Source: an uncultured Hungatella sp.
GTDB lineage: Bacteria > Bacillota > Clostridia > Lachnospirales > Lachnospiraceae
Assembly (NCBI GenBank): GCA_910588505.1
Contig: CAJUPQ010000069.1
Coordinates: forward strand, 1-19,264
Length of the DNA: 19,264 nt
Direction: 5' to 3'
Part shown: positions 12,761-19,264 of the stretch, in pieces
Layout of the letters: the number at the start of each line of letters is the position of its first letter
Position numbering within the stretch: position 1 is the stretch's first letter
Notes under the pieces: model-generated
Database searches by the model: none
What the model saw: only the letters and a program-made list of their open reading frames with translations
What the model was told of the DNA's origin: nothing
Translations under genes and position numbers: made by a program

Positions 12761-13444
12761 ATGGATTATCGTAAAACGGACCCGGAATTTATGGAGAGGG
12801 TGTCCCATTTTGCCTATGATGAGGTGGTGAATGAGCCGGGACAGGGGCTGGATGCCCCGACCCGTTATCTGGCCATCCTGGCGGCGCTTATAGGCTGCCA
12901 GGGAGCAGACATGTACAGGGAGACTCTGCCGGCAGCATTGGACGCCGGGCTGACTCCTGTGGCGGTAAAGGAGATGGTGTACCAGTCTGTGGACTACCTT
13001 GGCATGGGGCGGATGTGGCCCTTCCTTAAGATTACCAATGAGGTTATGACGGAAAGGGGGATTTCGCTTCCCCTGGAAAGCCAGGCGGTGACCACCATGG
13101 AGGATCGGCTGGAGAAAGGGGCTAAGGCCCAGGCGGAGATATTCGGGGATCACATGAAGGAGGCCTGGAAGGCAGGCCATATCAACCGGTGGCTGGCCGC
13201 CAACTGTTTCGGGGATTACTACACGAGGACAGGTCTTACCCTGGCTCAGAGGGAGATGATCACCTTCTGCTTTCTGGCCGCTCAGGGGGGATGTGAGCCC
13301 CAGCTGACATCTCACGCCAAGGGAAATATGAATCTGGGAAATGACAGGGAGTTTCTGGTGAAGGTGGTGTCCCAGTGCCTGCCTTATATCGGGTATCCCA
13401 GGAGCCTTAATGCGGTGGCGTGTATCAATAAGGCGGCGGAGTGA
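12761..13444 (+). CDS. Carboxymuconolactone decarboxylase (CMD/AhpD-like) family protein
   Basis: A 227-residue all-helical protein with two CMD-like halves (about residues 15-100 and 130-225). The first contains A-I-L-A-A-L-I-G-C-Q-G-A-D-M-Y, L-T-P-V-A-V-K-E-M-V-Y-Q. The second contains L-A-Q-R-E-M-I-T-F-C-F-L-A-A-Q-G-G-C-E-P-Q-L-T-S-H-A-K-G-N, the usual active-site stretch of the family. The double-cysteine C-x-x-C of AhpD is absent, so a peroxidase-reductase role is not supported; a lactone-type or unknown reaction is possible. AGGAGG lies nine bases before the ATG. It is transcribed behind the remains of an aldo/keto reductase, a common partner of such proteins in Clostridia, which suggests a lost oxidoreductase pathway. 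Confidence 0.85.
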   Translation: MDYRKTDPEFMERVSHFAYDEVVNEPGQGLDAPTRYLAILAALIGCQGADMYRETLPAALDAGLTPVAVKEMVYQSVDYLGMGRMWPFLKITNEVMTERGISLPLESQAVTTMEDRLEKGAKAQAEIFGDHMKEAWKAGHINRWLAANCFGDYYTRTGLTLAQREMITFCFLAAQGGCEPQLTSHAKGNMNLGNDREFLVKVVSQCLPYIGYPRSLNAVACINKAAE

Positions 13445-13516
13445 GTGCAGTGCAGGCTTACAGCTGTGTCAGGACAAAAATGATCGCTTAAACATGCTCC
13501 GGGGAAAGGCGTCAGG

Positions 13517-14179
13517 ATGAATAGCAGGATATTTACTCGTGAAGAGGAGGCTGTGCTAGGGGAGATAGGAATTACATATACTGTTCATCCAGGGCATCTG
13601 GTCTATATGAAAGGCGACCCGGCAGACCGGGTTTACTATATCAAGAAGGGCCGTGTGAGGATTTTTGAAAATCTGTATTCGGGCCGGGAGATGACGCTGG
13701 ATGTGGCGGAAGCTGGCAGGATCTTTGGGGAGTCGGCTTTTGTGCCTGGGAACACGCGGCCTGCCTCCGTGGAAGCGGTGAGCAGAGTCACCCTGATCTC
13801 TTTCAAAATGGCGGATATACTTCCCTATTTTCGCTCCAGAGCCGAGTTTGCCCTTCATTTTCTCCAGCTTTGTTCCAACACCATGGACCATCTGACGGCC
13901 CGGATGGAGGAACAGTGTTTGCTGGACCGGTTTGGCAAAGTAGCCAGCTATCTTTTGGATGTGACGGAAAAGAACTCTCAGGATAAGGGGATTGAAGGCG
14001 GCGCGGTTCCCTATACCCACGAAGATCTGTCAGTGACCCTTGGACTTAACAGGTCTACAGTGACTATGGTATTAAAAGAATTTGAGCAGATGGGATGTCT
14101 GGAACGGGGATACGGGTATCTGAACGTGAAGGACAGGAAGGCGCTTAAGGAGATAGTGGAAGGGCAGAAGAACCGGTAG
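13517..14179 (+). CDS. Crp/Fnr-family transcriptional regulator
   Basis: A 220-residue regulator. Residues about 15-120 form a cyclic-nucleotide-binding-like beta roll (G-H-L-V-Y-M-K-G-D-P-A-D-R-V-Y-Y-I-K-K-G-R-V-R-I-F, then G-R-I-F-G-E-S-A-F). A long dimer helix follows, then a C-terminal winged helix from about residue 150 (Y-T-H-E-D-L-S-V-T-L-G-L-N-R-S-T-V-T-M-V-L-K-E-F-E). The N-terminal cysteine cluster of true Fnr proteins is missing, so oxygen sensing by an iron-sulfur cluster is unlikely; the ligand is unknown. It follows the CMD-family gene by 72 bases and is followed by a strong terminator, so it may control the CMD/oxidoreductase operon (inference). Confidence 0.9.
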   Translation: MNSRIFTREEEAVLGEIGITYTVHPGHLVYMKGDPADRVYYIKKGRVRIFENLYSGREMTLDVAEAGRIFGESAFVPGNTRPASVEAVSRVTLISFKMADILPYFRSRAEFALHFLQLCSNTMDHLTARMEEQCLLDRFGKVASYLLDVTEKNSQDKGIEGGAVPYTHEDLSVTLGLNRSTVTMVLKEFEQMGCLERGYGYLNVKDRKALKEIVEGQKNR

Positions 14180-14201
14180 GGGCGAAAAAGAAAAAATTTT
14201 G

Positions 14202-14234
14202 GAGATTGTTGCATATACAACAATCTCTTTTCTT
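14202..14234 (+). terminator. Strong, probably bidirectional terminator after the Crp/Fnr gene
   Basis: GAGATTGTTG (14202-14211) pairs perfectly with CAACAATCTC (14218-14227) around a six-base loop. It is followed by a T-rich run (TTTTCTT) and preceded by A-rich sequence. Confidence 0.9.
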
Positions 14235-14388
14235 ATCTTATATATAATAAAACAGATGAAAACAAAAATAAAACATGCGCCTGATCGCAATAAGCGGGGA
14301 TGCGGCCATCTGTGAAGTTAAAACCTGACGGTTCGGGATAGGAGAAGAGGAAGTTTAGGGGCATCCGGGGTGCGGAACGGAGGAGAAC

Positions 14389-15228
14389 ATGAAAAAACTG
14401 GAAATGCTGCTTTACATACTTGGCGGGAATGTGCTGCTGGCCTTTGCCGTGTGTACCTTTGTGGTTCCCAATGGGTTTATGCTGGGCGGATCCACAGGTA
14501 TCGCCTTAGTGGTGCGGTCTTGGATCCCGCTGCCGATCTCCACCATCACGGCGGTTATCAATGTGTCTCTGTTTGTACTGGGGTATATCTTTTTGGGAAA
14601 GAAGTTTGCCATGACTTCCCTCATCTCCACAGTGATCTATCCGGTGATCTTAGGGGTGTTTGAGCGGCTTCCCATGGGAACCTGGTTTTCCGGCGATACG
14701 TTTTTGTCCGCCGTGTTTGCGGGAGTTTTGATGGGCGGCGGCATCGGGCTTGTGATCCGGGCAGGCGGGTCCACAGGAGGCATGGATATTCCGCCCTGTA
14801 TTTTACAGAAATTAAAGGGAATCCCTGTGGGCAATTCCATGATGTGCTTTGATATTGTGATCCTGGGACTGCAGATCTTAAGAGGGGGATGGGACGGCAT
14901 CCTTTACGGGATCGTGGTGATTGTGCTCACGTCGGGGATGATGAACCAGACCATTCTTTCCGGGGAGAAGAAGATTGAGCTTATTATCATTTCCCACAAA
15001 TATGAGGAGATCTGCAAGGCTGTATTAAATGACCTGGACAGCGGTATGACGTTTCTGAATATTGAGACCGGATACCGCAATGAGGCCCAGAAAGCCATCT
15101 TCAGCGTGGTGTATGCCAAGCAGTACCCAGGATTTCGGGATAAGGCCCTGGAGATCGATCCCAATGCCTTTATCGTGGCCGCGCCGGTGATGAATGTAAA
15201 CGGGCGCGGGTATACGCTGTCCCGGTAG
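14389..15228 (+). CDS. YitT-family membrane protein (DUF161 with C-terminal DUF2179)
   Basis: A 279-residue integral membrane protein. About five or six hydrophobic segments span residues 5-195 (for example L-Y-I-L-G-G-N-V-L-L-A-F-A-V near the start). They include the conserved glycine-rich G-G-S-T-G-I-A and G-G-G-I-G-L-V-I-R-A-G-G-S-T-G-G-M-D-I repeats of the YitT family. The last 75 residues form a soluble DUF2179 domain (I-E-L-I-I-I-S-H-K-Y-E-E-I, then V-Y-A-K-Q-Y-P-G-F). The family is widespread in Firmicutes, and its transport substrate or role is unknown. The start follows GGAGGAG. A TATAAT at 14243-14248 just after the upstream terminator could be its -10 box, although no clear -35 was found. 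Confidence 0.9.
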   Translation: MKKLEMLLYILGGNVLLAFAVCTFVVPNGFMLGGSTGIALVVRSWIPLPISTITAVINVSLFVLGYIFLGKKFAMTSLISTVIYPVILGVFERLPMGTWFSGDTFLSAVFAGVLMGGGIGLVIRAGGSTGGMDIPPCILQKLKGIPVGNSMMCFDIVILGLQILRGGWDGILYGIVVIVLTSGMMNQTILSGEKKIELIIISHKYEEICKAVLNDLDSGMTFLNIETGYRNEAQKAIFSVVYAKQYPGFRDKALEIDPNAFIVAAPVMNVNGRGYTLSR

Positions 15229-15253
15229 ATCCGGGGTCTGTTTTATGGCAGGG

Positions 15254-16227
15254 TTACAGATAAGTCAGGTTCATGACGATCCCCTGCGGATAGTCGCCGT
15301 ATTTTTCGCCGAAAAGGTTGATCCCGCCTACATGTTCCGCGTCTTCTTTTACCTGTATTTTCAGGGAGATATAGGGAAGGTTTTCTATGTTTAAGTCTTT
15401 TAGTTCAATCGCCGGGTTGGCCAGGGCGCCGTCTAGATAACCGCCTTTTTCCCGGACGGAGAACGTCCTTAGGAGACCGTACTGAGTGTTGCTGTTGGGC
15501 CAGGCAGGCGGGGTCAGCTTTCCCCTTCTGGAGCCGAAATCTCCCGGGGAAAGGAAGGTTCCCACCTCCACCTGATTGATGGATACCGTAATGTCAGAAG
15601 GCCAGTTTTCCAGAAATCCCGGCGCCTCGGAGCAGATCTCCATGGAAAAGGAGATTTCACCAGGGGAAGCAAGGGATTGTGGATGTTGGGGAAACGGTAC
15701 TCCAGGTAACCTTTGGTAAACCAGATCAGCTGGGCTTTAACCCTGGCCGGGGTGTAAAAGGACTGGATGGTGTCATAGGCGTCTATGGGTCCGTTTTCGT
15801 CGGCCAGCCCGCAGGTGGGATGGATGCCACAGTCCCAGTAATTTCCGATGGGCATATCCAGGGAAATGGTCTTGCTGGCAGAGTCTATGTCAGCGTCAAA
15901 GGTTTCCAGATGAAAGGACTGCATGCTGCACAGGCACACCCGCATGGACCCGTGAAATCCGGGCTGGCGCTCGGTGATGACTAACTGGGCCGCCTCAAGA
16001 GTCTTGATGTGCAGGGCGGCGGAGGATAGAGGAATGTTTAAAATAGAGGCGATCTCCTGGAGAGAGCGAGGGGTGGTCTTTAACATATCAAGGATTTCAA
16101 GACGTATAGGGGAGGAGAGAGCCTTCCCTATTTTTGTTATCTTCTCTCTGTGGGAGGGATTGCTTAGATGGAGGCGGATGTTCCGCTCACCGATGATCTG
16201 TATGGTGCGTTTTTCTTTTCCAGCCAT
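15254..16227 (-). pseudogene. ArsR-like winged-helix regulator with a single frameshift
   Basis: Read on the minus strand, ATG 16227 opens a regulator. Its winged helix-turn-helix is at about residues 28-90 (I-G-K-A-L-S-S-P-I-R-L-E-I-L-D-M-L, then L-Q-E-I-A-S-I-L-N-I-P-L-S-S-A-A-L-H-I-K-T-L-E). A long C-terminal domain of unknown function follows. Near 15655-15675 the reading passes into another frame that begins G-E-I-S-F-S-M-E-I-C-S-E-A-P-G-F-L-E-N-W-P-S-D-I and runs to TAA 15254-15256. Restoring one lost base would give a protein of 324 residues. Both halves look well conserved, so the break is recent, a sequencing error, or (least likely) a regulated frameshift. GGAAAGGAG precedes the start. 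No target gene is evident. Confidence 0.82.
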
Positions 16228-16524
16228 GGAGGCTCCTTTCCTGTAACAGATGTGTAGGGCTTTCGCGAGACTTAAAAACCTGGCAAATGTTCAGATAGCT
16301 AAATTTTTGCGGGGGTCTGTATCACAAGGGTGTCATTGCGTTTATCATACGCTTTGTTACATAGAAAGTAAAGTAAAAGATTTCTTGCGGAAATAATTGT
16401 GCTGGGGGCTGATTTCGGCTATAATGGTTGTGGACAGATTGATACGCGGCGTATGTGGCGGCAAGAAATGGCCGGTGTATGGGCTGGCAGTTTGGTCATA
16501 AAAGCGAATATAAGGAGAAACGAT
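16228..16524 (+). other. Intergenic region between the divergent regulator and Sel1 genes
   Basis: These 297 bases have no convincing gene. They hold the ribosome binding site of the minus-strand regulator at the left edge, an AT-rich centre, and the promoter for the Sel1 gene (16397-16425) on the right. Control elements for both divergent genes must lie here. Confidence 0.7.
16397..16425 (+). promoter_or_regulatory. Promoter of the Sel1-repeat gene
   Basis: TTGTGC (16397-16402), a 17-base spacer and a perfect TATAAT (16420-16425), 99 bases before the gene start. Confidence 0.65.
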
Positions 16525-17763
16525 ATGGGGAAGTTTTTCAGTGATGTGGTGGAGCAGGCGCTTAAGGATATTTATTATGATGTGACCACGGGGCGGGGGC
16601 AGGAGAGCTTCCGGCGCCTGGAGCAGGCTTCGGCGGCAGGGGACGGGGACGCCTCCTGTATTTTGGCCAGGTGCCTGTGCGGGTATCAGTATACATGGGA
16701 GGGACACGGATTTCCGGAGGATGACGACAGAGCTATTGCTCTTTACCACAAGTCGGTGGAGCAGGGAAGTGCCATCGGCGTGCTGGTGGCCTTAAGAACC
16801 GGGGAATTGACGCCCCAGGATCAGGCAAAGATGCCGTTTTCCAGCCTGCAGGAGGCCTTTGACGTCGTCCTTAGGAAGGCGGAGATGGGGGACGCGTTCT
16901 GCCAGTACACGGTGGGGAACGCCTATTTCTGGTGGGACTTTTTGGAGATCCAGGGCAAAGGAAGGGAGTCATTTGCCAATCCGCAGGCGTTTAAAGCGTA
17001 TTTAAGGGAAAATATCTCTAAGTGCGAGGACTGGTTCTGGAAAGCGTTTAGGGGCGGTATGTACCATGCGGGCAATAATCTGTGCCGATATTACGAGAAG
17101 GGGGACGAGGATATTATCGCGCCCCAGCCTGAGAAAGCCCAGGGGATCTGGCGCATGGGGGCGGAGCTTGGCTATCCGGTTCACCAGTACATTTACGCCA
17201 AAGATCTGGACAAGGCGGGGAATAAAGCGGAAGCTTTGCGGTGGCATGAGAAGGCGGCCGCAGGCGGGGAGAAGGATAGCTGGTTTTATGTGGGCCTGGC
17301 CTATGAGGAGGGAAAGATCGTTCCCAAGGATTCCGGCCGCGCAGCTTTGTGCTATGAGAAGGGGATGAAGCCCACCGGGAGTATTGGTTGCTACAACCGG
17401 CTTGGGGCGCTGTATTTTAAAGGTGAAGGCGTTCCCCAGGATTATGAGAGAGGCGTAAAGCTTATCATGAGGGCCTATGAGGAGGAGAATAACTGGGGAT
17501 GCGTTTATCTGGGCAAGGCTTATCTGTACGGGCTGGGAGTGCGGCAGGATTACCAAAAGGCCAGGGAGTTTTTGGAGAAAGTGACCTGGAACGATGAGGA
17601 GGCGTTCTATCTGCGGGGAGTGATCTATGCCCAGGGCCTGGGAGTTCCGGCAGATATTAAGAAGGGCGTGGAGTTCCTCCAGAAAGCGGGAAACCGGGCC
17701 GACGCCCAGGAGGAGCTTGGAAAGTACAAAAAGACGCTGTTTGGAAAATGGGTCCGCAGGTGA
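16525..17763 (+). CDS. Sel1-repeat (tetratricopeptide-like) protein
   Basis: A 412-residue soluble protein built of Sel1-like alpha-alpha repeats, which act as protein-interaction scaffolds. Recognisable units include W-H-E-K-A-A-A-G-G, then L-A-Y-E-E-G-K-I-V-P-K-D-S-G-R-A-A-L-C-Y-E-K-G; L-G-A-L-Y-F-K-G-E-G-V-P-Q-D-Y-E-R-G-V-K-L; L-G-K-A-Y-L-Y-G-L-G-V-R-Q-D-Y-Q-K-A-R-E-F-L; and G-V-I-Y-A-Q-G-L-G-V-P-A-D-I-K-K-G-V-E-F-L. The N-terminal half has more divergent repeats. No signal peptide or membrane segment is seen, so it is probably cytoplasmic. ATG 16525 follows AAGGAG; the longer in-frame opening from 16399 overlaps the promoter and is rejected. The gene precedes guaA by 60 bases, so co-transcription is possible. 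The partner protein is unknown. Confidence 0.88.
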   Translation: MGKFFSDVVEQALKDIYYDVTTGRGQESFRRLEQASAAGDGDASCILARCLCGYQYTWEGHGFPEDDDRAIALYHKSVEQGSAIGVLVALRTGELTPQDQAKMPFSSLQEAFDVVLRKAEMGDAFCQYTVGNAYFWWDFLEIQGKGRESFANPQAFKAYLRENISKCEDWFWKAFRGGMYHAGNNLCRYYEKGDEDIIAPQPEKAQGIWRMGAELGYPVHQYIYAKDLDKAGNKAEALRWHEKAAAGGEKDSWFYVGLAYEEGKIVPKDSGRAALCYEKGMKPTGSIGCYNRLGALYFKGEGVPQDYERGVKLIMRAYEEENNWGCVYLGKAYLYGLGVRQDYQKAREFLEKVTWNDEEAFYLRGVIYAQGLGVPADIKKGVEFLQKAGNRADAQEELGKYKKTLFGKWVRR

Positions 17764-17823
17764 GTGTGTTGGAGGCGGCAGGTATTGGATGAAAATTTAT
17801 TACATAAAAAGGAGAAGATCAGC

Positions 17824-19116
17824 ATGAAGCAGGATATGATCGTGATTCTGGATCTGGGAAGTACGAAGAATACGGATATTGCCCGTCAGATCCGCGATAT
17901 GGGGGTGTACAGCGAGATCCATCCACACGACATTACGCCAGGGCAGCTAAAGGGGCTGGAGAATGTGAAGGGGATCGTGTTAAACGGCGGGGAAAACCGG
18001 GTGGTGGACGGCGCGCTGGTGGATATTGACCCGGCTATCTATGAGTGCGGGTATCCCATTCTTGCCATTGACCATCCCACGGCAAAGTGCGAGAGGAATT
18101 TAGAGGAGCTTCCGGATGAGGCCCCTCTTAAGGAGTTTGTGTTTGACGTGTGCCAGGCTTCGGCCAACTGGAATATGAAGAATTTTATAGCGGACCAGGT
18201 GGAGCTTATCCGCAGGCAGGTGGAAGATCGGAAGGTTCTTCTTGCCCTGTCCGGCGGCGTGGATTCTTCGGTGGTTGCGGCGTTGCTGATCAAGGCCATC
18301 GGAAATCAGCTGGTGTGCGTCCATGTGAACCATGGGCTCATGAGAAAGAACGAATCGGAGAGCGTCATTGAGGTGTTTAAGAACCAGCTTCACGCCAATC
18401 TGATCTATGTGGACGCCACTGACCGGTTTTTGGGGAAGCTGGAGGGCGTGGCGGACCCGGAGAAAAAGAGAAAGATCATCGGCGGGGAGTTTATCAGGGT
18501 GTTTGAGGAGGAGGCCAGAAAGCTGGAGGGCATCGACTTTTTGGGCCAGGGAACCATTTACCCGGATATTATTGAGAGCGGAACTAAGACAGCCAAGATG
18601 GTAAAGTCCCACCACAATGTGGGCGGGCTGCCGGAGGATCTGAAGTTTGAGCTGGTGGAGCCGTTAAAGCAGCTGTTTAAGGACGAGGTGCGGGCCTGCG
18701 GTGTGGAGCTGGGGTTGCCGGAGTCTATGGTATACCGTCAGCCGTTCCCGGGGCCGGGGCTGGGCGTGAGATGCTTAGGGGCCATTACCAGGGACAGGCT
18801 GGAAGCTGTGCGGGAGTCGGACGCGATCTTGAGGGAAGAGTTCGCGAAGGCCGGGCTTGATAAGAAGGTGTGGCAGTATTTTACGGTGGTGCCGGACTTT
18901 AAGTCTGTGGGAGTGAAGAACAATGCCAGGTGTTTTGATTATATGGTGATCATCCGGGCTATTAATACTGTGGATGCTATGAGCGCCAGCGTTGAGAGGG
19001 TGGACTGGGATGTGCTGCAGAGGATTACGGACAGGATTCTTGATGAGGTGGGGAATGTGAATCGGGTGTGTTTTGATATGAGTCCGAAACCGCCGGCGAC
19101 GATAGAGTTCGAGTAG
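17824..19116 (+). CDS. guaA: GMP synthase with reduced, catalytically incomplete glutaminase domain
   Basis: It converts XMP to GMP with ATP and ammonia. The ATP-pyrophosphatase domain is intact: P-loop S-G-G-V-D-S-S (143-149), H-V-N-H-G-L-M-R (167-174), L-G-Q-G-T-I-Y-P-D (240-248), H-H-N-V-G-G-L-P (263-270), F-P-G-P-G-L-G-V-R (308-316) and the C-terminal P-K-P-x-A-T-I-E. The N-terminal class I glutaminase domain begins normally (I-L-D-L-G-S, then G-V-Y-S-E-I-H-P-H-D). However, the nucleophile motif G-x-C-Y-G is replaced by A-I-D-H-P (81-85). About 80 residues that would hold the catalytic His-Glu pair are gone, so the domain joins the synthetase part after about 110 residues. Total length is 430 instead of about 510-525. 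It should depend on free ammonia or another glutaminase. ATG 17824 follows AAGGAG. Confidence 0.92.
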   Translation: MKQDMIVILDLGSTKNTDIARQIRDMGVYSEIHPHDITPGQLKGLENVKGIVLNGGENRVVDGALVDIDPAIYECGYPILAIDHPTAKCERNLEELPDEAPLKEFVFDVCQASANWNMKNFIADQVELIRRQVEDRKVLLALSGGVDSSVVAALLIKAIGNQLVCVHVNHGLMRKNESESVIEVFKNQLHANLIYVDATDRFLGKLEGVADPEKKRKIIGGEFIRVFEEEARKLEGIDFLGQGTIYPDIIESGTKTAKMVKSHHNVGGLPEDLKFELVEPLKQLFKDEVRACGVELGLPESMVYRQPFPGPGLGVRCLGAITRDRLEAVRESDAILREEFAKAGLDKKVWQYFTVVPDFKSVGVKNNARCFDYMVIIRAINTVDAMSASVERVDWDVLQRITDRILDEVGNVNRVCFDMSPKPPATIEFE

Positions 19117-19125
19117 CGGATAAAA

Positions 19126-19165
19126 TCCCGGAAATGCTGATAAAATGGGCGTTTCCGGGAGTGCT
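19126..19165 (+). terminator. Candidate terminator after guaA
   Basis: TCCCGGAAA (19126-19134) pairs perfectly with TTTCCGGGA (19152-19160) around a 17-base loop, ten bases after the guaA stop. The following T run is weak (GTGCTTT), so termination may be partial. Confidence 0.6.
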
Positions 19166-19175
19166 TTATGCCGTT

Positions 19176-19193
19176 TGGCTCTAAAATGGCTCT
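19176..19193 (+). repeat. Short direct repeat downstream of guaA
   Basis: TGGCTCT occurs at 19176-19182 and again at 19187-19193, an 11-base period (followed by AAAA and AATT respectively). It lies just past the guaA 3' end, a known insertion site for integrative elements in bacteria. No integrase is visible before the window ends. Confidence 0.45.
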
Positions 19194-19219
19194 AATTATT
19201 TGAGGAATACTGGACTTTG

Positions 19220-19246
19220 GGTGGGTATCATGATACCTGCCTTTTT
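19220..19246 (+). terminator. Rho-independent terminator near the right edge
   Basis: GGTGGGTATC (19220-19229) pairs with GATACCTGCC (19232-19241), ten positions including two G-U pairs, followed by TTTTT (19242-19246). It may be the real end of the guaA transcript. Confidence 0.7.
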
Positions 19247-19264
19247 AATAAAGAGGAATTTCTC

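Noticed and set aside
14202..14227. TTGTTG-N6-CAACAA palindrome as a Crp/Fnr operator
   Set aside because: It forms a perfect hairpin with a T run directly after the regulator gene, so a terminator explains it more simply.
16329..16343. GGTGTCATTGCGTTT resembling GGTGTCATTGCCTTT at 10179-10193
   Set aside because: A match of this length between two places in 19 kb is expected by chance, and the contexts are unrelated.
17764..17823. Longer guaA start at 17764
   Set aside because: The extra residues do not match GuaA, and ATG 17824 has its own AAGGAG at a good distance.

Overview
The window looks like a chromosomal segment of an anaerobic Clostridia bacterium, most probably of the Lachnospiraceae type. 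The reasons are strong AGGAGG-type ribosome binding sites, hairpin-plus-T terminators, about half G+C by eye, and the gene families present: a DRTGG/PHP pair, PadR with a HAAS-domain membrane protein, AmmeMemoRadiSam, YitT, and a shortened GuaA. Nearly every intact gene lies on the + strand, and that strand is visibly richer in G than C, which fits a leading strand. No tRNA, rRNA, CRISPR array, intact transposase or integrase was seen.

Layout: (a) 1-1617: the tail of an unidentified gene, then a tightly packed DRTGG domain - PHP phosphoesterase - ribbon-helix-helix operon closed by a terminator. (b) 1641-2393: remnants of a MacB-type ABC transporter (ATPase tail and frameshifted permease pieces). 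(c) 2460-4467: a consensus promoter, a PadR regulator starting at TTG, and an overlapping gene for a HAAS domain fused to a SEDS (FtsW/RodA/SpoVE-like) membrane protein. (d) 4575-5588: histidinol-phosphatase behind a leader with six copies of an 8-bp tandem repeat. (e) 5660-5867: remnants of a VOC/glyoxalase gene and of an AAA ATPase, abutting (f) a HAD phosphatase. (g) 6762-9940: AmrS-type radical SAM enzyme, an AraC-GyrI regulator and a MATE exporter. (h) 10236-11171: a LysR regulator. (i) 11150-12728: a gene graveyard with a DUF5050-like remnant (minus strand), the C-terminal half of a DNA methyltransferase, and an internally deleted aldo/keto reductase. (j) 12761-15228: a carboxymuconolactone-decarboxylase-family protein, a Crp/Fnr regulator and a YitT membrane protein. 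(k) 15254-16227 minus: an ArsR-like regulator with one frameshift. (l) 16397-19116: a Sel1-repeat protein and GuaA, whose glutaminase domain is cut to about 110 residues and has lost the catalytic cysteine.

Working together: the PadR/HAAS-SEDS pair is a self-contained regulated membrane module. The AraC-GyrI/MATE pair suggests drug- or ligand-responsive efflux. The DRTGG/PHP/RHH operon is translationally coupled and of unknown role. The strong promoter upstream of the dead aldo/keto reductase probably now serves the downstream CMD-family gene.

The most unusual items are the HAAS-SEDS fusion, the glutaminase-deficient GuaA, the DRTGG-PHP-RHH operon, and the high density of partly deleted genes between healthy ones. 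I do not see a clearly new defence or mobile system. Gene identities rest on motif recognition by eye; no database search was run.
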